A stretch of DNA of 64,000 bases, from NCBI GenBank assembly GCA_964427425.1, contig CAYRUD010000019.1:1-64000 (forward strand), given 5' to 3'. The notes below the pieces were generated by a model. The model was given only the letters and a program-made list of their open reading frames with translations. It had not been told where the DNA came from and ran no database searches. A program made the translations under genes and the position numbers. Positions 45,289 through 53,936 of this stretch are shown piece by piece (the first letter of the stretch is position 1; each line of letters opens with the position of its first letter). The DNA comes from CAYRUD01 sp964427425 (lineage in GTDB: Bacteria; Chlamydiota; Chlamydiia; Chlamydiales; FEN-1388).

Positions 45289-46716
45289 ATGAAAGATATA
45301 CACAAGAGCGATTCAATTAATCACGAGCCTCTTGCCCATGAGGGTCACGAGGAAAAAGGGGCAAAAGCGCCAAGCTCATTTAGTACTTGGTATGACAAAG
45401 AACAGCTCATACAGTCCAAGGCGATTATTGTTGGAGCAATCACAAAGAATACAACGAAAGAGATTCAAGAAGAACACCTCGATGAGCTTGATCAGCTTGC
45501 TCAGACCTATGGCATTCCAATTATCGATAGATGGTGCACACCACTTCGAGAAATCTCTCCTGCCACATTCTTAAGCTCTGGAAAAGTTGAGATGCTCCGA
45601 GAGCGCCTTCAAGAGGTTGGAGCAAATCTTGTTATCTTTGACGATGAGATATCACCCGCGCAGCAGAGAAACCTCGAGCAAGAGCTTAAAGTTCCAGTCA
45701 TGGATCGCACTGAGGTAATCTTAGGCGTATTTGCTGATAGGGCAAAGTCGCATGAAGCTAAACTTCAGATTGAGCTTGCTCAAGTGCGCTATGTCGCCCC
45801 TCGACTAAAGAGAATGTGGACACACCTTTCTCGTCAGTCTGGTGGCGGTGGTGGAGCATCCGGTGGCGGATACCTCAAAGGTGAAGGTGAAAAGCAGATC
45901 GAGATCGACCGCCGTATTTTGAAGGCACGACTTGAAAAACTTGAGCATGAGCTGAAAGATGTTCAACAGTATCGCCATACACAGCGATCACTTCGTGAGA
46001 GAAATGAAGTTCCAGTGTTTGCGATCGTCGGCTACACAAACGCCGGCAAATCGACCTTGATGAAGCGTCTCACAAATGCTGATATCTTAGTTGAAGATAA
46101 GCTCTTTGCGACTTTGGATACAACGACAAGGCATTTTACCTTGCCAAACAATCAAGATATTTTACTTGTCGATACTGTCGGATTCATCAGAAAGCTTCCT
46201 CACTTATTGGTCGCGGCATTTAAGAGTACGCTCGAAGAAGCGGTACAAGCAGAGATCTTGTTGCACCTCATTGATACAAGCCATCCACAGGCTCTTGAGC
46301 AGGCTAAAACGACATTGGAAGTTTTAGAAGAGCTCAACGCGAAAGATAAGCCTATTATCACTGTATTGAACAAGGTTGATAGGCTAAGAGAGCCTGAGCG
46401 TCATGGTGCTATGGAGTCTATGATTCATAAGCTTCGAATGACCTATCCTCGTGCGATACAGATATCTGCCGCAACAGGAGAGGGGATTGATGAGCTCTTC
46501 CAAGAGATGATTTTAGTTCTCCAATCAAGACGCAAGAGAGTGATGTTAAAAATTCCTCAAAGCGAGTATCACATTGCAGCAAGCGCTATCCGACTTGGCA
46601 CAATCTTTAGCCAGTCGTATGAGGAAAATGATGTTATTCTCGATGTAGAACTTCCGATCTCTCATGCAGAGCGTCTGAAGGCTTATTCGATGCAAAATCA
46701 AGAGATAGCAAAATAA
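45289..46716 (+). CDS. hflX: Ribosome-associated GTPase HflX
   Basis: HflX splits stalled or stressed 70S ribosomes. The 475-residue product has the HflX N-domain (DRTEVILGVFADRAKSHEAKLQ), the Gly-rich linker SGGGGGASGGGYLKGEGE, the Walker A loop GYTNAGKST at about 248-256, DTVGFIRKLPHLLVAAF (G3), and NKVD (G4). AGGA precedes the ATG. It is the second gene of a three-gene operon. Confidence 0.96.
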   Translation: MKDIHKSDSINHEPLAHEGHEEKGAKAPSSFSTWYDKEQLIQSKAIIVGAITKNTTKEIQEEHLDELDQLAQTYGIPIIDRWCTPLREISPATFLSSGKVEMLRERLQEVGANLVIFDDEISPAQQRNLEQELKVPVMDRTEVILGVFADRAKSHEAKLQIELAQVRYVAPRLKRMWTHLSRQSGGGGGASGGGYLKGEGEKQIEIDRRILKARLEKLEHELKDVQQYRHTQRSLRERNEVPVFAIVGYTNAGKSTLMKRLTNADILVEDKLFATLDTTTRHFTLPNNQDILLVDTVGFIRKLPHLLVAAFKSTLEEAVQAEILLHLIDTSHPQALEQAKTTLEVLEELNAKDKPIITVLNKVDRLREPERHGAMESMIHKLRMTYPRAIQISAATGEGIDELFQEMILVLQSRRKRVMLKIPQSEYHIAASAIRLGTIFSQSYEENDVILDVELPISHAERLKAYSMQNQEIAK

Positions 46717-46756
46717 CTTTTGACAATGTCCATTTGGATGAAGAGGTAGTAAAGAT

Positions 46757-48121
46757 ATGTCAGCATCAATAGAAAAAGAGATTGAAGAAGCTGAACACTA
46801 TTTTAGGACCCTTTCATCCAATGGACAGAATCTTCTCGGTGTGCTTGATCGAATGATCAACAGGTGGCATGAGGTATTTTTTTCCTCTTTAGAGACAGCT
46901 GAAACTCTCGTTCCTGTAACATTTGTTGAACAGACCGCGATTTTGAGCGCTCAGCTCATTAAGGAAAAGTATGAGAAAGAATGTGCGCTTCTCCCTGCTT
47001 TAGCGCCATTCAAGGGGACAGCATTTGTCGCGCTCCGCGGGAATGTTCTTCTTTTTATCTATCGAGCAGCTAAGGCTATAGAGTCTCGGCTATTACCTCA
47101 TCTTTTTGTCGAGAAGAAGCTGTCTGAGCTCTTACAAGAGATTCATACTAATGTCAATGAGTGGCATGAGCACCACTGCCAGGGAAGAGCTTCTCACAAA
47201 AAACATCATCATGGAAAAGCTGTACAGCCCCATAAATCGATAAGCTCTGACAGCACTGCAAAGTTAGCTGAACTGTTGATTAAAAATGTCTTGTTGCCTT
47301 GTGGCAATGACTCTTTATATCTTCCACTTCCGTCTATTGCCATGATGTTTGTAGGATCATACATCACTGATTTTATCAATACATACGCTCAAGCATGTGT
47401 TGAGCGTGGACTGGAATATCTTCTTTCTCGATCTAGCCGAGTGAATGTATTAGACCACCTTGCGTCGTTAGATCTGCCTTCGTGTATTACTTCAATCTCA
47501 TCTCTAGCCCGCGGAAGTGCTATATCTTCCATACAGGAGTCAGCTTCCCATCTTTCTGATTTAGAGATCGATGATGCTGTTGATCACATAAAGGCGATAG
47601 CGGCTTTCTTTCTTCCCCAAGAGTGGAATCGATATTTCAAACACTTTCCTCTTCATGAGCATATAAAGACTTTGTCAGTTCTGCTCTATCAGGCGGCAAA
47701 CTCTCAGAAGACTCGATCAGATATGACGAGGAACGCGCTTGCTATTCTTGTCGAAAGTATATCCGATAAGAAAGCAGTTGGAAGCGAGGAGAAAGTGCAT
47801 GAAGACCAAGTTATTCTGCGCTTTGAGCGCTTCTTTAAAAACCCACTTGTTATCGATACCTGCATCAAAGAATACATGACGCCTAAAGAGACTGTTGATC
47901 TCTCAAGCGATGGTTCAGATACGAATGGACTCGATCCAAATACTGCCTTCCAGGCAAAACAGATGGGAAGCTTTATCGCGACAGGCATCAAATCGACGAT
48001 CATGCGAAAAGCAGCCTCAGGAATCAAGGCAGTCATCGACTGGGAAAGTAATGCCCCCTTAGTCGCTCGGAAATCTGCCTATTACTTCTTGAGCGACTCA
48101 TTCAAGTCGCTCTTGATATGA
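46757..48121 (+). CDS. Unknown helical protein, last gene of the hflX operon
   Basis: The 454-residue protein is not recognised. It is mostly helical with no signal peptide. A His-rich stretch at about 135-155 (EWHEHHCQGRASHKKHHHGK) could bind metal or be a flexible linker. The C-terminal part (SFIATGIKSTIMRKAASGI) has a moderately hydrophobic helix. It starts 40 bases after hflX with GAGGT upstream, so it is translated from the same transcript. It is convergent with the 1004-residue gene, 4 bases apart. Confidence 0.6.
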   Translation: MSASIEKEIEEAEHYFRTLSSNGQNLLGVLDRMINRWHEVFFSSLETAETLVPVTFVEQTAILSAQLIKEKYEKECALLPALAPFKGTAFVALRGNVLLFIYRAAKAIESRLLPHLFVEKKLSELLQEIHTNVNEWHEHHCQGRASHKKHHHGKAVQPHKSISSDSTAKLAELLIKNVLLPCGNDSLYLPLPSIAMMFVGSYITDFINTYAQACVERGLEYLLSRSSRVNVLDHLASLDLPSCITSISSLARGSAISSIQESASHLSDLEIDDAVDHIKAIAAFFLPQEWNRYFKHFPLHEHIKTLSVLLYQAANSQKTRSDMTRNALAILVESISDKKAVGSEEKVHEDQVILRFERFFKNPLVIDTCIKEYMTPKETVDLSSDGSDTNGLDPNTAFQAKQMGSFIATGIKSTIMRKAASGIKAVIDWESNAPLVARKSAYYFLSDSFKSLLI

Positions 48122-48125
48122 TTGA

Positions 48126-51100
48126 CTAAGCGGTCTTGCTTTCTTGTTTTATGTGTTGGTTGAGATCGCTTAAGTGCTTGAGCTGAGTCTGTAGTGATGA
48201 ATACTCTTCTCTCGCTTGATTTACTTGAGCTTTCTGGGTCTCGATTTCGTCTTTGATGATGTGGAGCTTTTGTGGGTCTGTCTCTACTATTGGCGCAGCA
48301 AATGTTTCTGAATCCCGTTGCACATGCTTATTAACTAAATTTGCAGCTTGCTTGATGGAGTTAATTCTTTCTTGGGTTTTGGCTGCAGTATGTTTTGTTT
48401 TAATGCGATATACAGTCCTCACGTTATCTATCAGTGTTTTAAGCTTCCCATACTCTCTTGGATTCTTCGAGAGATTTTTTAAGGCTTGGAGAGCGGGCTG
48501 TATTTGCTCTTCTATATCGCGATTTAAATCAAGTTTAACGTTAAATCTCTGATTAAAGCCTTGTATCGATGGGTGAGATTCAAGGTATGATGACCTTTGA
48601 TTTTCTGGCTGATTGAAGACATCCTCTTGAAGCAATTGGTATTCAGAATTTATTTCGTTAATGATGGCTTGTAACTCCCTGCTAGGGGCATTAATCTTTC
48701 GATACTCTTCGATCGTTATTCCTAGACCTGTTATAAGTGCTGATATTGCTGGTTTCCCTTCCCATCCCATATCCTTGATAAATTTTTCGAGCTCTTGTTC
48801 ACCCATTTCATCAAAACGTACTGCTGATGCGAGTAAAGAATCAGAGGTTTTGGCAAATTCAGTTAAAAATGTCTTTGATCCCGATCGATCTGCGATAATT
48901 TGTGCTTTTTCAGCATCTATTTTACTCCAATTTACAAGCTGTGTGACAGTGCTTGAATTTGGAATAACTGATTGTTTTAGATAGTTTGGATTCTCGGAGT
49001 AGACATTAAGGATAGCGTGCGCTGCTTGCTTACGGTCGCCGCCGCACGCATATATTAAGGCTTTTGCTATTGATGGATTTTTGTCCGATCTGAGTTTATC
49101 TTCAAATTTAACGTGGGCTTCAAGAGGAAGTTGTTGCTTAAATTTCTCTATGGCTTCTGAATTATTATTCAGAAAAGGTCGCAGTTTAAATATCTGCTCC
49201 CAGAATATGTCTAGAGCAATACCATCGTTATCTACCATTGCTCGTAAAAGGCCTATTAACTGATCGGTCTGTTTAAAGCAGTCTGGGAGTCTCGCAGATA
49301 TACTAAAATGATCTTTATTAGATGTTTTTCTAACAGAATCTATGGCTTTTGATTGATCATCAAGAAAAGCACGTACTTTTTTGGCTAAACCACCAGTTTT
49401 ATCATCATTAATACGTTTTTGAAGAGCTTCATTTAGACGCTCATTTTCTTTCGACTTCTCTTGCCTTAATTCTTTAGAGAGTTGGTCGATAGTTTGATGA
49501 TAACTCTTTTTTATATCTTGTGGTGTTAGACTTAGATAATTTATTCCTTGAAATGTGCTTAGAGACTTACTTGGCTGTTTTGATTGGCTACTTTGGACGA
49601 TAGATGACAAGAGTTTTGGCGTAATTTGATCGATTCTCTTTTTAAGGCATTCTCTGATCATCTCGACATATTGAAGGGTTCCTTGACGGAAATTATCACG
49701 TGAGAAAGTGATCGTCTTACCTTCTTTGTCAACTAATCCCAGCTTATTTAATTGATTAGCAACATCATCAAATAGAGTTGTTATATCCCTTTCGTTTCCT
49801 GATGAGTCTTGATTTATTTGAGCTCGAGTCAATATTGAGATAGCCTTCAGATAAGAAAGGGCTTCTTTGATCTCTTGTGGAATAGGCAGTCCTTCTTCTT
49901 CTAGATTTAAAACAAGGCTCTGCAAATGATGCTCAATCCTGTCGTATGGGCTTTCGCCTGATTTAACTTTATCTAGAAGATCAGAATAATTTGTCGCTTG
50001 TCTTGTTGTTTCTCCTTTTAAATCATCTTCAAGCTTGCCAAGCTTTTCCTCCTTGTCTCGTAGGCTTAAATTGGCCTCCTCGAGCTTTTCTTTTCCTTTC
50101 TGATGAAGGTCGTCTATTTTGCTTTTGATAGTCTCTAAAGAGGACCGGCATTTGTCTCGGCTTTCCTGTAGGCTATTTATAATATTTTTCGTTTCATCTT
50201 TAGTAAGCGTACTAATCTCTGATAACGCCGTATTAATATTTTCTTGAGCTTTGATAAGGATATCGAGTTGTTGTTTAGACGTTAACAGTGTCTCTTCTGT
50301 AAAATTTGAATCCTCAAATGTTTTTATCGCTTCTTCTGCCGCCTCATTTGCGCTATCTACATTAGCACGCAGAGTCGCTGAGATATTTGCCAATTGTGTA
50401 ATAAAATGTTTCTGGTATGCCTCGCCAGTGCTTTTTTTGAGGCTCGCAAGCTGTTCATCATCATTTTTATATGTTTCTTCAAAGTCTTTTATCCGATTTG
50501 CTGTAGCCTGATATTCCTTAACAATATCTCTTATAGCCTTAGTAGGATCTTTTTCAGCTATTTTAGCTGCTTGTTTGAGAGAAAAGTTTCCAAATGCAGT
50601 TTCAGTTTCAATTATCTGGGCAGTCTTTCCTATTTGACCTAATTCTTGGCTTATTCTGTTAAACTCTTGGAATTTCGCATCGTCTGACTTATGCCCATAG
50701 ATTCTGGCTGCTTTAATAGATATTTCGCTGGCCTTCTCTTTGAGGGCTGTGATTTTGTCTTTAGCTTGATTTAGCTTCGTTAGATCTATTTTGTCTGGGC
50801 TAGATTCATCGATTGCTTCATTTAGCTCTTGACTGGCTTCTCGAATTTGTTTGTTAATCTCTAATTTATAAGCCCTTAATTTATCTAAAATATCAACTCT
50901 ACCGGACTTGATATCTTTGGTTACATTGATGCGAAATGAATAGGCAATCTTATTGAATGCGTTTCTGATTCTTTCGGGGATGCTTTTACCCTGACTTACC
51001 TGAATATCCCTTACAACGGCTCCGTCTTTTCCTCTGATAAGATATGTTTTTTTGCCGCTTTTTAAATTATCGTGGTATTCTGTTAAGCGGCTGCTCAAAT

Positions 51101-51140
51101 TATCGGTGCTGTTCGATGAAATGTTCATATCGTTAGGCAT
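48126..51140 (-). CDS. Large coiled-coil protein, putative effector
   Basis: The 1004-residue protein starts with a Ser/Asn-rich disordered segment (MPNDMNISSNSTDNLSSRL), then long heptad-like coiled coils between about 85 and 400 and again near 940-1000, with an irregular helical middle. No signal peptide, membrane helix or known enzyme motif is visible. Composition (high Lys, Glu, Gln, Ser) and size resemble chlamydial secreted or inclusion-associated proteins, but this is inference. It appears monocistronic. Confidence 0.6.
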   Translation of the reverse strand: MPNDMNISSNSTDNLSSRLTEYHDNLKSGKKTYLIRGKDGAVVRDIQVSQGKSIPERIRNAFNKIAYSFRINVTKDIKSGRVDILDKLRAYKLEINKQIREASQELNEAIDESSPDKIDLTKLNQAKDKITALKEKASEISIKAARIYGHKSDDAKFQEFNRISQELGQIGKTAQIIETETAFGNFSLKQAAKIAEKDPTKAIRDIVKEYQATANRIKDFEETYKNDDEQLASLKKSTGEAYQKHFITQLANISATLRANVDSANEAAEEAIKTFEDSNFTEETLLTSKQQLDILIKAQENINTALSEISTLTKDETKNIINSLQESRDKCRSSLETIKSKIDDLHQKGKEKLEEANLSLRDKEEKLGKLEDDLKGETTRQATNYSDLLDKVKSGESPYDRIEHHLQSLVLNLEEEGLPIPQEIKEALSYLKAISILTRAQINQDSSGNERDITTLFDDVANQLNKLGLVDKEGKTITFSRDNFRQGTLQYVEMIRECLKKRIDQITPKLLSSIVQSSQSKQPSKSLSTFQGINYLSLTPQDIKKSYHQTIDQLSKELRQEKSKENERLNEALQKRINDDKTGGLAKKVRAFLDDQSKAIDSVRKTSNKDHFSISARLPDCFKQTDQLIGLLRAMVDNDGIALDIFWEQIFKLRPFLNNNSEAIEKFKQQLPLEAHVKFEDKLRSDKNPSIAKALIYACGGDRKQAAHAILNVYSENPNYLKQSVIPNSSTVTQLVNWSKIDAEKAQIIADRSGSKTFLTEFAKTSDSLLASAVRFDEMGEQELEKFIKDMGWEGKPAISALITGLGITIEEYRKINAPSRELQAIINEINSEYQLLQEDVFNQPENQRSSYLESHPSIQGFNQRFNVKLDLNRDIEEQIQPALQALKNLSKNPREYGKLKTLIDNVRTVYRIKTKHTAAKTQERINSIKQAANLVNKHVQRDSETFAAPIVETDPQKLHIIKDEIETQKAQVNQAREEYSSLQTQLKHLSDLNQHIKQESKTA

Positions 51141-51423
51141 AGGAAAAGCTTAAGCCTCTTTAATTAGTGGTCAGCAGTTTGATTCATAAACTAATCCCTT
51201 CATCACTCCTAAGAAATTCTTTGTAAAGTTTTTTTTACTCTTTCTTTGGCATACAAAAGTTGGCAGGAAAAGAAAGTGAATACTCAGCGTTTGCAGGAAG
51301 CGTCTCTCTGTGATATAGTTTCTCATCCTTAAGTCATCTTTTATGTGTTTGGTCTAGTCTTGTTTCTCTATAAAGAGAGGTAATGAGATCTGTAAATTCT
51401 CTCTGATGGAAAGTTAAACTCTC

Positions 51424-52746
51424 ATGGTGTTTGAAGATAGTTTGCCCATAATAAATGTGCAGGAATCGAGCTCTAAGGCTCCAAAGCGTTTTGCTATATC
51501 TGTTCTCGGTTGTCGTACAAACCAATATGAAGCGCAAGCGTATAAGGATCAGTTAGAGGCGCTTGGCTATGTGCAGGCAAAAGAGGGCGAAGAGGCAGAC
51601 ATTTGCATTGTCAATACATGCACTGTGACGGAAGGGGCAGACTCATCATCTCGCCATGCGATTCGTGCGCTTTCTAGGCAGAACCCAAATGCTGAAATTA
51701 TCGTAACTGGATGTTTGGCGGAGCGAGAGCCTCAAAAACTTTATCAAATTGACGGAGTGAAGAAGGTCGTCTCGAATAAGGATAAGGAAAATCTCATTAA
51801 AGACCACTTTCCAGATCAAGAGGTCCCAGAGTTCTCAATCACTCGCTTCGAGGCTCATACTCGAGCTTTCGTCAAAGTTCAAGATGGGTGCAACTCATTT
51901 TGTAGCTACTGCGTCATCCCGTACGTTCGCGGACGCTCAAGATCGAGAACTATCGAGAGCGTGGTAAAAGAAGTTGAGGCGCTCATATCATCAGGCTACA
52001 AGGAAGTTGTTATCACTGGTATTAATGTAGGCGACTTCGATGGCGCGGATCCAGATGGCAAAAAAAGGCTCTCTCACTTAATCCGTGAAATTGACGCTCT
52101 TCCAGGATTAGAAAGACTACGAATCTCATCTATTGACCCAGATGAAGTTGATGATGACCTTCTCGACGCTGTCATGAACGGCAAGAAAACATGCCACTCA
52201 CTTCACATCGTCCTTCAATCAGGATCTAATGCAGTCTTAAAGCGTATGAATCGCAAATACACAAGACAAGTTTTCTTAGAGACGACGAGAAGATTAAAGA
52301 GCATTGATCCAGACTTTACCTATACGACGGATATCATCGTTGGTTTCCCAGGGGAGACTGAGCAAGACTTTTTAGAGACGCTTGAAGTGATGGAAGCGGT
52401 TCAGTTTTCAAAGGTACATATGTTCCCTTATAGCGATCGTCCAAGAACGAGAGCGAGCATGTTCAAGGATAAGATTCCTCACGAGATCATTACTGATAGA
52501 AAGAATAGACTCCTTAGAAAATCGGAAGAGGTGGCTTTTGCTTTGAGAAATGATTTTATCGGACGTGAGATGGAGATCTTGACTGAACATCGAGATGAGG
52601 GATCTCAATATATCTTTGGTCATACGGCAAATTTTCTTCCCGTTTTTGCTCTAGATCCAGTATGTCAGTTCCAATCCAATCAGCTTATTACTGTAAGGCT
52701 AACAGAGAATCGACCTGATGGATTCTATGGCGAGATAGTAAAGTAG
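51424..52746 (+). CDS. mtaB: tRNA t6A37 methylthiotransferase MtaB
   Basis: A radical SAM enzyme that adds a methylthio group to t6A37 of tRNAs reading ANN codons. The N-terminal UPF0004 domain has Cys in LGCRTNQYEAQ, NTCTV and TGCLAE. The radical SAM cluster is Cys156-Cys160-Cys163 (DGCNSFCSYCVIPYVRGR). DIIVGFPGETEQDF is also present. The TRAM-like end is short (440 residues). It heads a cluster with the CT865-like gene, glgB and ligA on the same strand. MiaB-type gene at the window's right edge is a separate paralogue. Confidence 0.95.
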   Translation: MVFEDSLPIINVQESSSKAPKRFAISVLGCRTNQYEAQAYKDQLEALGYVQAKEGEEADICIVNTCTVTEGADSSSRHAIRALSRQNPNAEIIVTGCLAEREPQKLYQIDGVKKVVSNKDKENLIKDHFPDQEVPEFSITRFEAHTRAFVKVQDGCNSFCSYCVIPYVRGRSRSRTIESVVKEVEALISSGYKEVVITGINVGDFDGADPDGKKRLSHLIREIDALPGLERLRISSIDPDEVDDDLLDAVMNGKKTCHSLHIVLQSGSNAVLKRMNRKYTRQVFLETTRRLKSIDPDFTYTTDIIVGFPGETEQDFLETLEVMEAVQFSKVHMFPYSDRPRTRASMFKDKIPHEIITDRKNRLLRKSEEVAFALRNDFIGREMEILTEHRDEGSQYIFGHTANFLPVFALDPVCQFQSNQLITVRLTENRPDGFYGEIVK

Positions 52747-52792
52747 CAGCCTTGTTGTATTGAATAGATCAAACGAATAATGAAGTTATCAC

Positions 52793-53893
52793 ATGCTTTT
52801 TCCTCAGCCTCCACTTTGTAGACCATTCTTAACGCATCGCCCTGGAACATCTTTATGGCTGTTTCAATACAATATTGGAATAAAGCTCTATCCGACATGT
52901 GTTGAGTTCTTCGAGGATCCTTTTTTAGGGGGCAAGGCTGTCGCTCGATTCGTTCTTGATATCGATGGACCTATCTTTGATTGGACGGCGGCAGTCGATA
53001 TGCCCCAATCAAAGATTGAGGTGAGCGGAAGAGACTCAAACGGGGATTTTTTTCGATATATTATAGGACTCGGTGGTTCAGGAATTGAGATCACTCCAAA
53101 GAAGGGGATGCCTAAACAGGGCGCCATATTTTTTGAGTGTCCACGACCTTATAATGATCCTCTTCCATGCCAGAACGGCGAAAGGCTCGATCTTGGCGGC
53201 TATAAAAAATTGGTATGGGAAGAGCGTGTTGATGCCTTGAACGCAAGAGATCCGGAGTCATTTCGTGAGATTCTTCAGGTTCTTTATGAATGGATTCCTC
53301 CTCAGACGCCAAAGAGTGATATTATCCAATCAGACACACTCTTAGGAGAGTTTCTGCGTTCGATAGGGTCAGAAGGAGAGTGGTTGTCTCATTTTGTGGC
53401 AATCTGCGAGTGCGCACTTACTGGCATGTTTGTCTTTCAAAAGGAAGACAACCGCTTTTTAGGTTATAAAAAGCCTGTTTTCCCTCCGCATATGACAACA
53501 CACGATGTTCTCACAGCTCTCTCATACGGTATTCGAAGGGCTATTACCTTTCTCTCAGGTGATAGTAAAGAGGCAGTCGTTCATCTTTCCACAGGGATTA
53601 CAAGAGTCTTCCCTTCAGGGCGAGTGTGGAATATGAATCTCTTTGGACATGCAATTTCTTATGAGTGGAGAAAAAAGAAAGCTCGACGCTTGATGATGAG
53701 AACGATCACGGATGAGCTTACTGTAAAGGTTTGCTGTCAACAACCCGTCATTGAGTTTTCGCTTCGAGAAGGACGGCTCTCGGCAAAGAAAATAAAGAGT
53801 AGTTTTGATAAGCCTCTTCACCTAAAGCCTGAAATGAAGTATCTATGTGACAACTTCTTCTTTGCTTCATCTTCATCAGAAGTGATTGCTTAG
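52793..53893 (+). CDS. Conserved chlamydial protein next to glgB (CT865-like)
   Basis: The 366-residue protein has no domain I recognise. Its place directly before glgB (43-base gap) equals that of CT865 in Chlamydia trachomatis as I recall it, suggesting a lineage-conserved gene of unknown role. No signal peptide or membrane helix. Internal features: GGSGIEITPKKGMPKQGAIFF and a late FPSGRVWNMNLFGHAISYEW. Context could link it to glycogen metabolism or to the downstream operon, which is inference. Confidence 0.6.
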   Translation: MLFPQPPLCRPFLTHRPGTSLWLFQYNIGIKLYPTCVEFFEDPFLGGKAVARFVLDIDGPIFDWTAAVDMPQSKIEVSGRDSNGDFFRYIIGLGGSGIEITPKKGMPKQGAIFFECPRPYNDPLPCQNGERLDLGGYKKLVWEERVDALNARDPESFREILQVLYEWIPPQTPKSDIIQSDTLLGEFLRSIGSEGEWLSHFVAICECALTGMFVFQKEDNRFLGYKKPVFPPHMTTHDVLTALSYGIRRAITFLSGDSKEAVVHLSTGITRVFPSGRVWNMNLFGHAISYEWRKKKARRLMMRTITDELTVKVCCQQPVIEFSLREGRLSAKKIKSSFDKPLHLKPEMKYLCDNFFFASSSSEVIA

Positions 53894-53936
53894 AACGAGT
53901 GTTCATTAGGATACTCATATTTTTGGATACACTAGA

